A stretch of DNA of 64,000 nt, taken from assembly GCF_012933385.1 (NCBI RefSeq), contig NZ_JABBPN010000009.1, positions 1 to 64,000 of the forward strand, written 5' to 3'. Made by a program: the position numbers and the translations under genes. Source of the stretch: Paenibacillus lemnae (lineage in GTDB: Bacteria > Bacillota > Bacilli > Paenibacillales > Paenibacillaceae). Positions 48,459 to 58,367 of this stretch are shown here, one piece after another (position 1 is the stretch's first letter; each line of letters starts with the position of its first letter). Below the pieces are notes generated by a model. That model made no database searches. It was not told the origin of the DNA and saw nothing but the letters and a program-made list of their open reading frames with translations.

Positions 48459-50312
48459 ATGTCTATGTCTAGAGGTCCTCTTATATCCAGAATCAGCTCA
48501 AGTCAAATTTACTTTTTCTTGATTACGGCACTTGGATGCGGCATCTTTATTTATTTTAATCGCGGTGATTTTCTCAACTACAGCTCTTCACAATGGATTT
48601 GGCTGTACGCCATGCTCGGAGCCACCTTAATTCTTAATCATTTCATGTTCCAGCTGCCGCCTGAGGGAAACTTTCAGTCCATGGACTCATCGGTTTACCT
48701 GGCATGTATATTCATTTACGGTGCAAACTTCGCTCTTTCGGTCATCCTTCTGAATTTGGTCGCTGTGATCATTTTTGACCGCAAAGTAGCTTGGTGGAAG
48801 CAAGTTGCCAATTTTTCAGTCTATTCCATGATGATTATGGGTTCTGCTTTTGTTTATGAATTATCCGGCGGCGTTATAGGACCCGTTCAAAACGAAAATT
48901 TGGGTGCCTACTTACTGGCACTATTAGCATATTTCATACTTAACGTATTACTTATTGGTTGTTTTTACTTCCTGCAGTACAAGAAATCCCTTTATGAAAT
49001 TCTAAAGTCATTCGCAAAAGACACACTGCTTGTTTACCTTATTACCCTGATCCTTTCCCTGGCCCTATCGATCCTGATCAGCAGCAACGGAGTATTTGGA
49101 CTGATCTTGTTCATCGGGCTGAGCACAATGCTCTCTTATTCGTTTAAGCAGCTGTTCACCATGTACAATGAGATCCAGGAAAAGGCCATTCGAGATCAGC
49201 GTACCGGCCTGTATAATCACAGTTACTTTGAGAACCTGCTGAATACAGAAATCAAGAAGGTCATTCATAACGACGAGTCCTTGTCCCTGGTTATGATTGA
49301 TATTGATGATTTCAAAAAATACAACGACCAGTTCGGCCATCTAAAAGGAGATATGCTGCTCGGTTTTCTCGGAAAGTTCCTGTCGGAGGAGTGCGGGCCG
49401 GCAGATGTCATCCCAGCCCGCTTTGGTGGCGAGGAATTCACCATTTTGATGCCAGGGTATGATGAGAACAAGGCCTGGGATTTTGTAAACCGTCTGCGCA
49501 AAAAACTGAACGATACTTATTTTGAAGGTGTAGAAATCTTTCCTTCCGGATGCTTGTCCTTCTCTGCAGGGGTTGCCGGTTACCGGACAGATATTCATGA
49601 TAAAGCACAGATGGTCGACTTTGCAGACCAGGCCCTGTACTACGCCAAAAAACAAGGCAAGAACAATGTTCATATCTACGGCAGCGGATCTGCAAAAGAA
49701 GCTGAAATCGATTTTGCCGAGGATGTGCGGGATATTGAACAGCAATTGAAACTGTTCTTATATAAAGATGTAGATACATTCAAGCATTCCAAACGCGTGT
49801 TCCGTTATGCGATCGACATGAGTGAGGCGCTGCAACTGGACAGTATGGACCGGCGGCATTTTATTCTAGGGGCGCTCATTCACGACATCGGCAAGCTCGA
49901 AATTCCCTGGGGGATCCTTAACAAAAAGGACAGGCTTACCACGGATGAATGGGAAACCGTGAAACGTCATGTCAGCTGGGGTAAGCGGATCGCGGAAACG
50001 AATGACAAGTTCAAGGAGCTCGTGCCGTTCATCGAGCTGCATCATGAGCGCTATGACGGCGGCGGCTATCCGCACGGCTTTAAAGGCAACCAGATCCCCC
50101 GCCTATGCCGCATGCTGACCATTATCGACTCATTTGATGCCATGACAACAGAGCGGCCTTACCAGAAAACAAAAACGTACGAAGAAGGGATCATCGAGCT
50201 CCGCCGCTGTTCCGGAACCCAGTTCGATCCCGAGCTTACGGAGTTGTTCATCCAGTACATGGAGCATAAAATCCAGGAACAGCAGCAGCCTGCTGCCGGA
50301 CTGGAATCTTGA
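48459..50312 (+). CDS. Membrane GGDEF / HD-GYP dual c-di-GMP protein
   Basis: The 617-residue protein has an N-terminal membrane part with six to eight helices (about residues 10-230). A GGDEF domain follows (LVMIDIDDFKKYNDQFGHLKGD, RFGGEEFTIL near 322), and then an HD-GYP domain (LGALIHDIGKLEIPWGILNKKDRLTTDEWETV with HD near 474, HHERYDGGGYPHG near 528). GGEEF implies synthesis and HD-GYP implies breakdown of c-di-GMP, so one activity may be regulated or silent. The HD-GYP motif itself is intact except that GYP reads GGYP within the usual context. Its neighbours are DUF5317 and a tiny membrane peptide. Confidence 0.9.
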   Translation: MSMSRGPLISRISSSQIYFFLITALGCGIFIYFNRGDFLNYSSSQWIWLYAMLGATLILNHFMFQLPPEGNFQSMDSSVYLACIFIYGANFALSVILLNLVAVIIFDRKVAWWKQVANFSVYSMMIMGSAFVYELSGGVIGPVQNENLGAYLLALLAYFILNVLLIGCFYFLQYKKSLYEILKSFAKDTLLVYLITLILSLALSILISSNGVFGLILFIGLSTMLSYSFKQLFTMYNEIQEKAIRDQRTGLYNHSYFENLLNTEIKKVIHNDESLSLVMIDIDDFKKYNDQFGHLKGDMLLGFLGKFLSEECGPADVIPARFGGEEFTILMPGYDENKAWDFVNRLRKKLNDTYFEGVEIFPSGCLSFSAGVAGYRTDIHDKAQMVDFADQALYYAKKQGKNNVHIYGSGSAKEAEIDFAEDVRDIEQQLKLFLYKDVDTFKHSKRVFRYAIDMSEALQLDSMDRRHFILGALIHDIGKLEIPWGILNKKDRLTTDEWETVKRHVSWGKRIAETNDKFKELVPFIELHHERYDGGGYPHGFKGNQIPRLCRMLTIIDSFDAMTTERPYQKTKTYEEGIIELRRCSGTQFDPELTELFIQYMEHKIQEQQQPAAGLES

Positions 50313-50344
50313 GAGCAGCGCTGGTCATCACCGGACCGAAATAT

Positions 50345-50370
50345 GTTTGATCCTCCTCTAAAACAGGTAT
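50345..50370 (+). promoter_or_regulatory. SigB-like promoter of the acidic small-protein gene
   Basis: GTTTGA (50345-50350), 14 bases, AGGTAT (50365-50370) resembles the general-stress consensus GTTT-N13-15-GGGTAT. Many Paenibacillus lack SigB, so a related sigma factor or chance is possible. Confidence 0.35.
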
Positions 50371-50404
50371 AAAGAGAGTATCAAACTCAAACGAGGTGAT
50401 TTCC

Positions 50405-50635
50405 ATGCCAGAATCTAATAAAGATCTTCCTATTGACCATGGTCCCGGTAACACCGACCATGCAGAACAGTATCCGACGAAAGAGGAAAGCCTGTTCGAT
50501 AAATTCAAGAGTCAGGAAACAGTAGACCCGATTCCCATGGAAGATTTGAATCAGGAGAAACAGGAAGAAAAGCGCAGAGACGGAACGTCCAAGGACAGCT
50601 CCTCCAGCGATGATAAATATCACAGCGGATTCTGA
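50405..50635 (+). CDS. Small hydrophilic acidic protein
   Basis: The 76-residue product is strongly hydrophilic (MPESNKDLPIDHGPGN, EEKRRDGTSKDSSSSDDK), with no hydrophobic core or recognisable domain. It is probably disordered, like small stress-related proteins. ATG 50405 follows GAGGTG. A SigB-like promoter is just upstream and a clean terminator just downstream, so it is a single-gene unit. No function can be assigned. Confidence 0.55.
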   Translation: MPESNKDLPIDHGPGNTDHAEQYPTKEESLFDKFKSQETVDPIPMEDLNQEKQEEKRRDGTSKDSSSSDDKYHSGF

Positions 50636-50655
50636 TACCGCAGTCATACTGTTTG

Positions 50656-50682
50656 AAGGCTCCGTTATAACGGAGCCTTTTT
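50656..50682 (+). terminator. Terminator of the small acidic-protein gene
   Basis: AAGGCTCCGTTA and TAACGGAGCCTTTTT. Confidence 0.9.
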
Positions 50683-50795
50683 GACGGAACAAACGGTGAT
50701 GACCGAAAGGAAGATCCCCTGCCGGGCTTTCCTTCCGGTCATCAATTCTATAAGATAGAAATTAGATAATAATTCTAGATATTGGAGTGGACAAC

Positions 50796-51935
50796 TTGTT
50801 TTCCATCTGGTCCTTAAATCGTCTGAACCGAAAAGCACTGCTGGGACTAATTGTTGTTGTTTTCTTAATGTCCTGCCTGCTTGTAGCAGCAGGAGATTCC
50901 AGAAATCCCAAAGCAGCAGTCATTGAAATGGAACAACAATATATGATTAATGCTGCACTGATCAGTCACGCCGGGGAAGGTTCCGAGGCTTCTTCTGTCG
51001 TCATGCCGGGCGTCCCTTTGATGATTGCCGGACTGATCAAAATATTCGGAGAAGACGGCGGCGCCTTTACCGCATACCGGATCATTCAATGCTTGCTGCA
51101 TGCGGTTTCCGTTTATCTCATTTTTGTGCTGGCACGTTACATGTTTAACACGACAACTGCCTTTTTGGCCTGTGTTATCTATGCCTTGTACTGGCCGGCC
51201 TACGGTGTTGTGCGATTGATCCTGCCGGATACGACCATGCAGACTCTGATGCTTCTGCTAGTATGCGCTGTCATCGCTGCGCTGGAACTGAAGCAGTACA
51301 GCTGGTATGCCGCAGCCGGTGTGCTGACCGCACTGGTGGCCTGCTTTAATCTTCAGGCACTGCTGTACCCTGCTGTGTTTCTAGTGTTATGGTACATCTA
51401 CCGCAGTCCCTGGACTTATATCATTCGTGGAACGCTTCTGGTCGCAGCCGGTTATTTGCTGGTTTTATCTCCCTGGTGGCTCAGCTTTCCCCTGTTTGAG
51501 AAGCTGATGTATCTCCCGGGTCCCTGGAACCTTGCTCCACTGTGGCTGGATGCACGATTCATTGAGGGCAACCCTCTTGTCCACTTTTTTCGCAGCATCT
51601 TCGGAGGTTTATCTACCCGATATGCAGGGCGGTTCAGCGATCCCGACACCCGGAGAGTGGTGCAGTCTGCTCTGGATTTTGTTCGCCTTGTTCTCTTGTA
51701 TGCAGGTGTGGCCGGTTTGGTCTGGTCGGTCTGGAAATACCGGCTGAAGCGTCAGCTGCCTGTGCTCCTGACACTCGCCTATTTCATTGCGGCCGAAGGG
51801 GCTGTTCCGAGCCTGGACGGGACCGGATTCCCGTATGGTGTGTTCATTTTGCTCTACACCGCTTTTTTAGCCAACAAAGCTATTGTATATGGCCACAAGT
51901 CCAGTCTGCACCGGAGCCTGGAACGAGACCGGTAA
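50796..51935 (+). CDS. GT-C-type membrane glycosyltransferase-like protein
   Basis: The 379-residue protein has eight to ten hydrophobic spans and the layout of family-39-like (GT-C) glycosyltransferases. An N-terminal span is followed by an outer loop with acidic residues (AVIEMEQQYMINAALIS), MPGVPLMIAGLIKIFGEDGGAFTAYRIIQ, and a membrane core with ALYWPAYGVVRLILPDTTMQTL. Such enzymes move a sugar from a lipid carrier on the outer face. TTG 50796 is eight bases after GGAG; GTG 50787 overlaps that site. Single gene, acceptor unknown. Confidence 0.65.
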   Translation: MFSIWSLNRLNRKALLGLIVVVFLMSCLLVAAGDSRNPKAAVIEMEQQYMINAALISHAGEGSEASSVVMPGVPLMIAGLIKIFGEDGGAFTAYRIIQCLLHAVSVYLIFVLARYMFNTTTAFLACVIYALYWPAYGVVRLILPDTTMQTLMLLLVCAVIAALELKQYSWYAAAGVLTALVACFNLQALLYPAVFLVLWYIYRSPWTYIIRGTLLVAAGYLLVLSPWWLSFPLFEKLMYLPGPWNLAPLWLDARFIEGNPLVHFFRSIFGGLSTRYAGRFSDPDTRRVVQSALDFVRLVLLYAGVAGLVWSVWKYRLKRQLPVLLTLAYFIAAEGAVPSLDGTGFPYGVFILLYTAFLANKAIVYGHKSSLHRSLERDR

Positions 51936-52036
51936 TGTCAGGTAAGCATGTAACACTCTCGCGGGTTCTCTGCACAAGAAATAATCAAGATGACCGCTCG
52001 TGCCGTTAAATCAAACTTTAGGGAGGTTGTAATTGG

Positions 52037-53011
52037 ATGAGTATCATGCCTTTAAACCGCCGGAATATTCCGGCAAGCCGGATCGTTATGGGATGTATGG
52101 GACTTGGCGGAGGCTGGGATGAAAGCCCGCTCACTGCTGAGCATGTGAAGCAGGCACACGAAGCTGTGGAGGCTGCCCTTTCGGTAGGTATCAATATGTT
52201 CGATCATGCCGATATCTATACCCTCGGTAAAGCCGAACAGGTTTTTGGCCAAGTACTGAAGGAGCGCCCTGAATTGCGAGAACAAATTCTTCTGCAGTCC
52301 AAATGCGGGATCCGCTTCGCCGGACCGAATGGTGTGCCATCCCGGTATGATTTCTCCAAAAAGCATATTCTGCATAGTGTAGATCGCTCGCTCGAACGAT
52401 TGGGCGTAGAATATCTAGACATTCTGCTTTTGCACCGTCCGGATCCTTTGATGGACCCGGCCGAGGTGGCCGAAGCCCTGGAAACCTTGAAGTCCTCCGG
52501 TAAAGTACGACATTTCGGTGTATCCAATATGCATGCCGGGCAAATCTCGCTGCTTCAGTCCTACACGAACATCCCGTTTGTCGTGAACCAGCTGCAAATG
52601 AGTCTTCAGCATGTGGGATGGCTGGATGCAGGAGTACGGGTCAACCGCGGGAACTCCAAGGACAATATCTTCCCCGAAGGTACGCTGGAATACTGCCAGC
52701 AGCATCATATTCAGATTCAGGCCTGGGGACCTCTTGCTCAAGGCGTATACACGGGACGTCCAGTGGAAAACATGCCGGAATCCATTCAGGAAACCGCAGC
52801 GATGGTCCAGCGTCTGGCAGCCGAGAAAGAAACCACCCCGGAAGCTGTGCTTCTGGCCTGGTTGATGAAACATCCGGCCGGTATCCAGCCTGTGATTGGC
52901 ACCAAACATCCGGAGCGGATCCGGGCCTGCGGCGGTGCCGAGCTCGTAGAGCTGTCCAGAGAAGAATGGTACTCCCTTTACGTCAGCTCCCGCGGCAGCG
53001 ATCTGCCTTGA
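52037..53011 (+). CDS. Aldo-keto reductase, YdhF type
   Basis: The 324-residue TIM-barrel enzyme shows IVMGCMGLGGGWDE at the start, MFDHADIYTLGKAEQVFG (catalytic Asp and Tyr), LQSKCG (Lys), LDILLLHRPDPLMDPAEVAEAL (His) and a nucleotide-binding end QPVIGTKHPERI. These are the residues of NADPH-dependent carbonyl reduction. The sequence is closest in style to E. coli YdhF; the substrate is unknown. ATG 52037 follows AGGGAGG. Single gene with its own terminator. Confidence 0.88.
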   Translation: MSIMPLNRRNIPASRIVMGCMGLGGGWDESPLTAEHVKQAHEAVEAALSVGINMFDHADIYTLGKAEQVFGQVLKERPELREQILLQSKCGIRFAGPNGVPSRYDFSKKHILHSVDRSLERLGVEYLDILLLHRPDPLMDPAEVAEALETLKSSGKVRHFGVSNMHAGQISLLQSYTNIPFVVNQLQMSLQHVGWLDAGVRVNRGNSKDNIFPEGTLEYCQQHHIQIQAWGPLAQGVYTGRPVENMPESIQETAAMVQRLAAEKETTPEAVLLAWLMKHPAGIQPVIGTKHPERIRACGGAELVELSREEWYSLYVSSRGSDLP

Positions 53012-53022
53012 TCATTACAAAT

Positions 53023-53060
53023 AGAACGGCTGTCGAAAACACTTCGGCAGCCGTTCTATT
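53023..53060 (+). terminator. Terminator of the aldo-keto reductase gene
   Basis: AGAACGGCTG (53023-53032) pairs with CAGCCGTTCT (53048-53057), with a further CGAA/TTCG step inside, then ATTTAA. Confidence 0.85.
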
Positions 53061-53171
53061 TAATGTTATTGTGCGGGGGAAGACCCTTAACTTTTCCTTT
53101 GCCAGTGTGCCTGGAATTCGGTACACTGGGTAGGCTGTACGCTAAATTTTAAATGTTAGGTGAATGGTAAA

Positions 53172-55475
53172 ATGACTTCTTATGCACATTTCTATAAACG
53201 TCCCTTCGGCAGTCAGCGGACCGATCTTCCCTTTGCCAAGCTGACGCTCTCCAAAAGCAGCCGGGAGCTGATCAGCAGCCAGGAAACGGATGCTGCATTT
53301 TTCCGGGGGCTGGAGGGCGAGGGGCTGTTCCTGAATGCAGCCCAGATCCAGGCCGTTCGCCACGGCGAGGGACCGCTGCTTACCCTTGCGGGAGCCGGCT
53401 CTGGCAAAACGTCCGTACTGGTCAGCCGCACCGGCTACCTCATATCGGTGCGGCAAGTGGACCCTTCCTCGATCCTGCTGGTCACCTTTTCTACCAAAGC
53501 CGCTGCTGAAATGAAAGAAAGAATCCAGCAGCTTCCGGGAATTCATGCCCGTGAAGCGGCTAAAGTGACCGCACGGACCTTTCACTCGTTCTTCCTGTAT
53601 CTGCTGCGCTCACGCGGGTACCGTCAGGATATTCTCAGCAATGCCAGACACCAGCAGTTTATCGTCAAACGCATCCTTCGTGAAATGGGGCTGCAGGACA
53701 GCTATGAAGCAGAGACCGTGCTGGCCCTGTGGTCGGCATACCGGATGAACATGACCAGCCTGGATAACCTCCCACCCAGCACACCTGCAGATGTGGAGCA
53801 CCGGCAGATTTTTGCTCGATATGAAGCATGGAAGGAAGAACATGCTCACATGGATTTTGACGATATCCTGGTCTGGTCGCACCGTCTCCTGACTTCTGAT
53901 CCGCGGCTGCTCTCTTCCCTTCAGCAGCGCTATCGTTTCGTTATGGTGGATGAGTTTCAGGATACCGGACGCCTTCCCTATGAGCTGATTCAGATGATCG
54001 TGCGGCAGCATGCCAATCTGATGGTTGTGGGGGACGATGACCAGACCATCTACAGCTTTAACGGTGCCCGTCATGAGTTTATTCTGGAGTTTGACCAAAA
54101 CTTTCCGCGTGCCAGCGTCATAACGCTGGATGTGAATTACCGCTCGGTGTCCAGCATCGTCGGACTGGGCAATGAAATTATTAAAGACAATACGAAGCGC
54201 CGCTTAAAAACACTGCAATCTACCCGCAAAAGCAGCCAGGTCCCGCTGTACCTTCGTCCGGACAATCCGGATGAAGAAGCAGAACTGCTGCTGAAGCATA
54301 TTACAGACAGTGTGCGGGAGGGCCGCAGACTTTATGGGGACTACGCCATTTTGTACCGCACTTCCCACAACAGCCGGGCCATCTTTGAGCAGCTAGTTCT
54401 GGAGGAAACACCGTTTATTCATTATGAGCAGGGAGACCTGTTCTATGAGCAGTGGATGGTGAAGCCCGTCATGGATTACCTCCGATTGTCACAGGATCGG
54501 CGGAATTTCGAAGCCATGGCAGGCATTCTCCATACCTTGTATATCAACCGCGAAAAAGGAATGGAGTACATCAAGCAGCAGGACGCTCCCCGTCCCAAAA
54601 AAGGCCCACTAGCCCACCTCCTGACCTTTCCGGGTCTGAAGGATTTTCAGGTCGAGCAGATCAGACAGCGTTCCAAGCTCATTAAATCCCTGAAACCGCT
54701 GGAGCCGGCCGAGGCCATTCGCGAGATCCGGCTGCGCTTTTACGACAAATACATGGAAGCAGACGGGGTTCGAGATATTACCCTGCATCAGGAATTCATC
54801 CAGGAAGGGTTAGATGAGCTGGAGGCGTCCGCCAAACGTTTCAAGGATGTGCCCTCTTTTCTTGCCTTTGTCGACAGGCTAATTACGGTTCATGCCGAGA
54901 TGGCGCTGCGCAAAAAGGATGACCAGGCGGATGCCATCAAGCTGATGACAATTCATAAAGCCAAAGGATTGGAATTCCCTTCGGTCTGCCTCATTGGCGC
55001 ATCAGACGGCATCCTGCCCCACACCTCCTCCCTGCAGGCAGAGAACAGAGACGATCATCATCCGCTCACCTCCAGGCAGGAAAAAGGAAGTGATGCACTG
55101 GAAGAGGAACGGAGACTCGCTTATGTTGCAGTTACCCGTGCAAAAGATGAGCTGCTGATCAGTTCCCCGGCGTACTACCGGGGCCGCAAGATGGAAGTAT
55201 CCCGTTTTCTTCAGAGCGTGTTCCACATTGAGGGTTTGCAGACCATGCGTCCGATTCAGAAATCTGCTACTGCCTCCACCCAGCCTCAGACACGCAGTCA
55301 GCAGCAAGTGACCGAAGCCGTCAAGGCATGGGTTTGCAGCGGGAGCGGCTGCCGCGGCTGGCAGCGTATGGAGGATGCCAAGGGCGGCGAGCAGCCTCGA
55401 AAGACCTGCCCGCTGTGCGGATCTCCCATGAAACCGGGCATGAAACAAGCTGCCGTTCCATCGCGCCGTCGATGA
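53172..55475 (+). CDS. UvrD/Rep-type ATP-dependent DNA helicase with C-terminal zinc ribbon
   Basis: The 767-residue SF1A helicase has Q motif LNAAQIQAVRHGEGP, Walker A LAGAGSGKTSVL (about residues 75-86), Ia FSTKAAAEMKERI, the DEFQDT Walker B, GDDDQTIYSFNGA, DVNYRS, AIKLMTIHKAKGLEF and VAVTRAKDEL. It should unwind DNA 3'-5' in repair or replication restart. The last 40 residues add a Cys-rich segment (VCSGSGCRGW, then CPLCGSP), a probable zinc ribbon not found in classic UvrD/PcrA. ATG 53172 follows AGGTGA; GTG 53160 is less likely. Single gene. Confidence 0.9.
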   Translation: MTSYAHFYKRPFGSQRTDLPFAKLTLSKSSRELISSQETDAAFFRGLEGEGLFLNAAQIQAVRHGEGPLLTLAGAGSGKTSVLVSRTGYLISVRQVDPSSILLVTFSTKAAAEMKERIQQLPGIHAREAAKVTARTFHSFFLYLLRSRGYRQDILSNARHQQFIVKRILREMGLQDSYEAETVLALWSAYRMNMTSLDNLPPSTPADVEHRQIFARYEAWKEEHAHMDFDDILVWSHRLLTSDPRLLSSLQQRYRFVMVDEFQDTGRLPYELIQMIVRQHANLMVVGDDDQTIYSFNGARHEFILEFDQNFPRASVITLDVNYRSVSSIVGLGNEIIKDNTKRRLKTLQSTRKSSQVPLYLRPDNPDEEAELLLKHITDSVREGRRLYGDYAILYRTSHNSRAIFEQLVLEETPFIHYEQGDLFYEQWMVKPVMDYLRLSQDRRNFEAMAGILHTLYINREKGMEYIKQQDAPRPKKGPLAHLLTFPGLKDFQVEQIRQRSKLIKSLKPLEPAEAIREIRLRFYDKYMEADGVRDITLHQEFIQEGLDELEASAKRFKDVPSFLAFVDRLITVHAEMALRKKDDQADAIKLMTIHKAKGLEFPSVCLIGASDGILPHTSSLQAENRDDHHPLTSRQEKGSDALEEERRLAYVAVTRAKDELLISSPAYYRGRKMEVSRFLQSVFHIEGLQTMRPIQKSATASTQPQTRSQQQVTEAVKAWVCSGSGCRGWQRMEDAKGGEQPRKTCPLCGSPMKPGMKQAAVPSRRR

Positions 55476-55594
55476 TCATAGGAGATGCCTGTATGTATTT
55501 TTAATTCCGCTTGCCTTTAGGGTTAGCAAACCGCTAAAATAGAACCACCATCTGCCTTTATACAAATATATACATAGAAAGGGAGCAGCAATAC

Positions 55595-57103
55595 ATGAAT
55601 GCACAGCAAAGCAATATCAAGCTTGTCGTGGCCGGCCTTCTGCTCGGCATCCTGATGTCAGCCATGGACAATACGATTGTGGCTACAGCTATGTATACGA
55701 TCGTAGAAGATCTCGGCGGGTTTGACCAGATTGTGTGGGTGACGTCAGCGTATATGGTTGCCGTCATGGCCGGTACACCAATCTTCGGCAAGCTGTCTGA
55801 TATGTATGGACGCAAACGCTTCTATATTTTCGGACTTGTTATTTTCCTGGTCGGGTCAGCCCTCTGCGGACTCGCAGATAACATGCTTCAGCTGATTCTG
55901 TTCCGCGCCATTCAGGGGATCGGCGGAGGCGCGCTGATGCCGATCGCGTTCACGATTGTCTTTGACCTGTTTCCCGCAGAGAAGCGCGGTAAGATGACAG
56001 GCCTGCTCGGAGCCGTATTTGGTACCTCCAGCATTCTTGGTCCGCTGCTGGGCGCTTTTATTACGGACAGTATCGGCTGGGAATGGGTGTTTTACGTCAA
56101 TCTGCCGATCGGCATCATTTCTCTGATCTTCATTGTCACCTTTTATAAGGAGACCTTGTCCCGCGTGCAGCAAAAGATTGACTGGACTGGTGCCGCTACA
56201 CTTGTCGGAGCCATTATCTGCCTGATGTTCGGCCTGGAGCTCGGCGGTCAAAAGTATGCCTGGGACTCACCGCAAATATTAGGGCTGTTCGGAGGATTTC
56301 TGGTACTGCTGTTTATTTTTCTGTGGGCAGAAACCCGGGCAAGCGAACCGATCATTTCGTTCAGCATGTTCCGCAAAAGACTGTTTGCGTCCAGTAATGC
56401 GGTAGCCCTCTGTTACGGTGCAGGTTTTATCGTGGCCACGGTTTATATTCCGATTTTCATTGCAGGGGTATACGGCGGATCTGCGACGGATTCTGGCCTC
56501 ATGCTGATGCCGATGATGCTGGGCAGTGTGTTCGGCAGCCAGATTGGCGGGATGCTGACCACAAGAACCACATTCCGAAATATTATGATTCTGTCCGCCA
56601 TCTGTTTTGTTTCCGGAATGTTCTGCCTGAGCACCCTGACACCGGACACACCGAGAGGACTATTGACTGCTTATATGATACTGACCGGATTCGGTGTCGG
56701 CTTCTCCTTTTCTGTACTGAGCGTGGCATCGATTCATAATTTCGATATCCGTCAGCGTGGAGCAGCTACATCGACGAACTCCTTCCTGCGTTCACTCGGG
56801 ATGACGGTAGGCATCACGGTCTTCGGGATCATTCAGCGTAATTCACTCAGCAGCAAGCTGTCCGGTGCGGCAGCCGGAGCTCCTGGCGGATTTGATGCCG
56901 AGAATGCTACCTCTCCGGATGCGCTGGCTCAAATGCCTCCGGCTGTTCAGAAGATGGTGTCGACCGCTCTGGCTGAGTCGATTGCACAATCGTTCATGTG
57001 GGCATTGATCCCTGCAGGACTCGCATTTCTGTTTGTCCTTATGATGGGCAATGAGCGGGTGAAGATTCAGCCCAAAACATCCGGTGCACCTGGCGGGCAT
57101 TAA
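55595..57103 (+). CDS. DHA2-family drug/proton MFS exporter
   Basis: The 502-residue protein has 14 predicted spans and DHA2 motifs: LDG/MDNTIVATAMYTIVEDL (motif D1-like), GKLSDMYGRKRFY (motif A), RAIQGIGGGALMPIAF (motif B) and GAVFGTSSILGPLLGAFI (motif C, antiporter). It should extrude drugs or other amphiphiles with proton exchange. ATG 55595 follows GAAAGGGAGC. No regulator is adjacent. Confidence 0.9.
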   Translation: MNAQQSNIKLVVAGLLLGILMSAMDNTIVATAMYTIVEDLGGFDQIVWVTSAYMVAVMAGTPIFGKLSDMYGRKRFYIFGLVIFLVGSALCGLADNMLQLILFRAIQGIGGGALMPIAFTIVFDLFPAEKRGKMTGLLGAVFGTSSILGPLLGAFITDSIGWEWVFYVNLPIGIISLIFIVTFYKETLSRVQQKIDWTGAATLVGAIICLMFGLELGGQKYAWDSPQILGLFGGFLVLLFIFLWAETRASEPIISFSMFRKRLFASSNAVALCYGAGFIVATVYIPIFIAGVYGGSATDSGLMLMPMMLGSVFGSQIGGMLTTRTTFRNIMILSAICFVSGMFCLSTLTPDTPRGLLTAYMILTGFGVGFSFSVLSVASIHNFDIRQRGAATSTNSFLRSLGMTVGITVFGIIQRNSLSSKLSGAAAGAPGGFDAENATSPDALAQMPPAVQKMVSTALAESIAQSFMWALIPAGLAFLFVLMMGNERVKIQPKTSGAPGGH

Positions 57104-57163
57104 TTTTCCACGACTATAGCGGATTTTCACCGCCGGGTTATCGCCTGTGCCAGGCACAAAAAC

Positions 57164-57214
57164 AAAGAAGTGGCGATCCAGAGTCAGACCTCTGAGATCG
57201 CCACTTCTTTTGTT
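57164..57214. terminator. Bidirectional terminator
   Basis: AAAGAAGTGGCGATC (57164-57178) pairs with GATCGCCACTTCTTT (57196-57210) around a smaller inner hairpin. It serves the convergent exporter and aldo-keto reductase genes. Confidence 0.92.
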
Positions 57215-57251
57215 TAATTTTGAACACTATCGCTCCAGAGACCCTATCGGT

Positions 57252-58091
57252 TTAGAACAAAAACTCGTCCGGATCCGAACCGAAGCGCTTGTTCTGGTTC
57301 AAGCTGTCGATGACTTCCATATCCTCAGCGGACAGCTCAAAGTCAAAGATATCACTGTTCTCCCGGATACGGTGCTCTTTCACCGACTTCGGAATCACGA
57401 TGATCCCGTTCTGCAAATCCCAGCGCAAAATAATCTGGGCTGCCGTCTTGCCGTACTTCTCTGCCAGCTTTGAAAGTACCGGCTGATCCAGATGGCCCTG
57501 CATCAGCGGGCTCCAGGCTTCCAGCACAATGCTGTGTTCACGCGCGTACTGAAGCAGTTCCTTCTGGGTGTTCAGCGGATGCAGTTCGACCTGATTTACC
57601 GTTGGCACAACACCGGAATCCTCGATAATATCGCGCAGATGATGGATTTGAAAATTGCTGACACCAATGGAGCGTACCAGTCCCTGCTCCTTCAGCTGGA
57701 TCAGTGCTTTCCACGTTTCTTTGTACTTGTCCTTACCCGGCCAGTGAATCAGATACAGGTCCAGATAATCCAGGCCCAGCTTCTGAAGACTGGTTTCGCA
57801 TGCCTTCAATGTGGATTCATACCCTTGGTCGTCATTCCACACTTTGGTCGTGATGAACAGCTCCTCACGGGGTACACCGCTCTCACGAATGGCTTGTCCT
57901 ACGCCTTCTTCATTGCCGTAAATCGCGGCAGTATCGATGCTGCGGTAGCCGGCGGCTATCGCTGCTTTAACGGATTGAATGACTTCTTCGCCTTCCTTGG
58001 TTTTATATACACCGAGGCCCAGCCACGGCATTTGAGTGCCGTCAGTCAGTGTAGGCCCGTCGCTAAAAACCGGATTCTTCGGATTTGTCAT
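57252..58091 (-). CDS. Aldo-keto reductase, YtbE/YvgN type
   Basis: The 279-residue enzyme has [35 protein letters not shown] (catalytic Asp and Tyr), FITTKVWND (Lys), LYLIHWPG (His), VRSIGVSNF and [14 protein letters not shown]. These are the marks of the AKR5-type NADPH reductases such as B. subtilis YtbE/YvgN, which act on glyoxal and other small aldehydes. ATG 58091 follows GGAGGGATTGACC. Single gene. Confidence 0.9.
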   Translation of the reverse strand: MTNPKNPVFSDGPTLTDGTQMPWLGLGVYKTKEGEEVIQSVKAAIAAGYRSIDTAAIYGNEEGVGQAIRESGVPREELFITTKVWNDDQGYESTLKACETSLQKLGLDYLDLYLIHWPGKDKYKETWKALIQLKEQGLVRSIGVSNFQIHHLRDIIEDSGVVPTVNQVELHPLNTQKELLQYAREHSIVLEAWSPLMQGHLDQPVLSKLAEKYGKTAAQIILRWDLQNGIIVIPKSVKEHRIRENSDIFDFELSAEDMEVIDSLNQNKRFGSDPDEFLF

Positions 58092-58316
58092 GGTCAATCC
58101 CTCCTGTAATGAAATTGGAATGTACAGCTTATGCTGCTGCACGTCCCTATAGTATACTCTTCCAGGCTTCCATCCTCAAATCTGCGGCATTCACTTTAAG
58201 CGTGAAATCCAATCTTAATTATCCCATTTTCACCAATAAATTCAGGTTAAGACTGATTATCAAGCTTAAATTAGCTGAAATGCTCCCAGCAGCGGCGAAA
58301 TGAGTGTGAAGGAAAA

Positions 58317-58341
58317 AATAAGCCCGAAAATCGGGCTTATT
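58317..58341 (-). terminator. Terminator of the serine hydrolase gene (distal)
   Basis: AATAAGCCCGA, three-base loop, TCGGGCTTATT, then T run on the minus strand. Confidence 0.85.
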
Positions 58342-58367
58342 GAGGAAATTCCTTCTATTTTGCAAGA

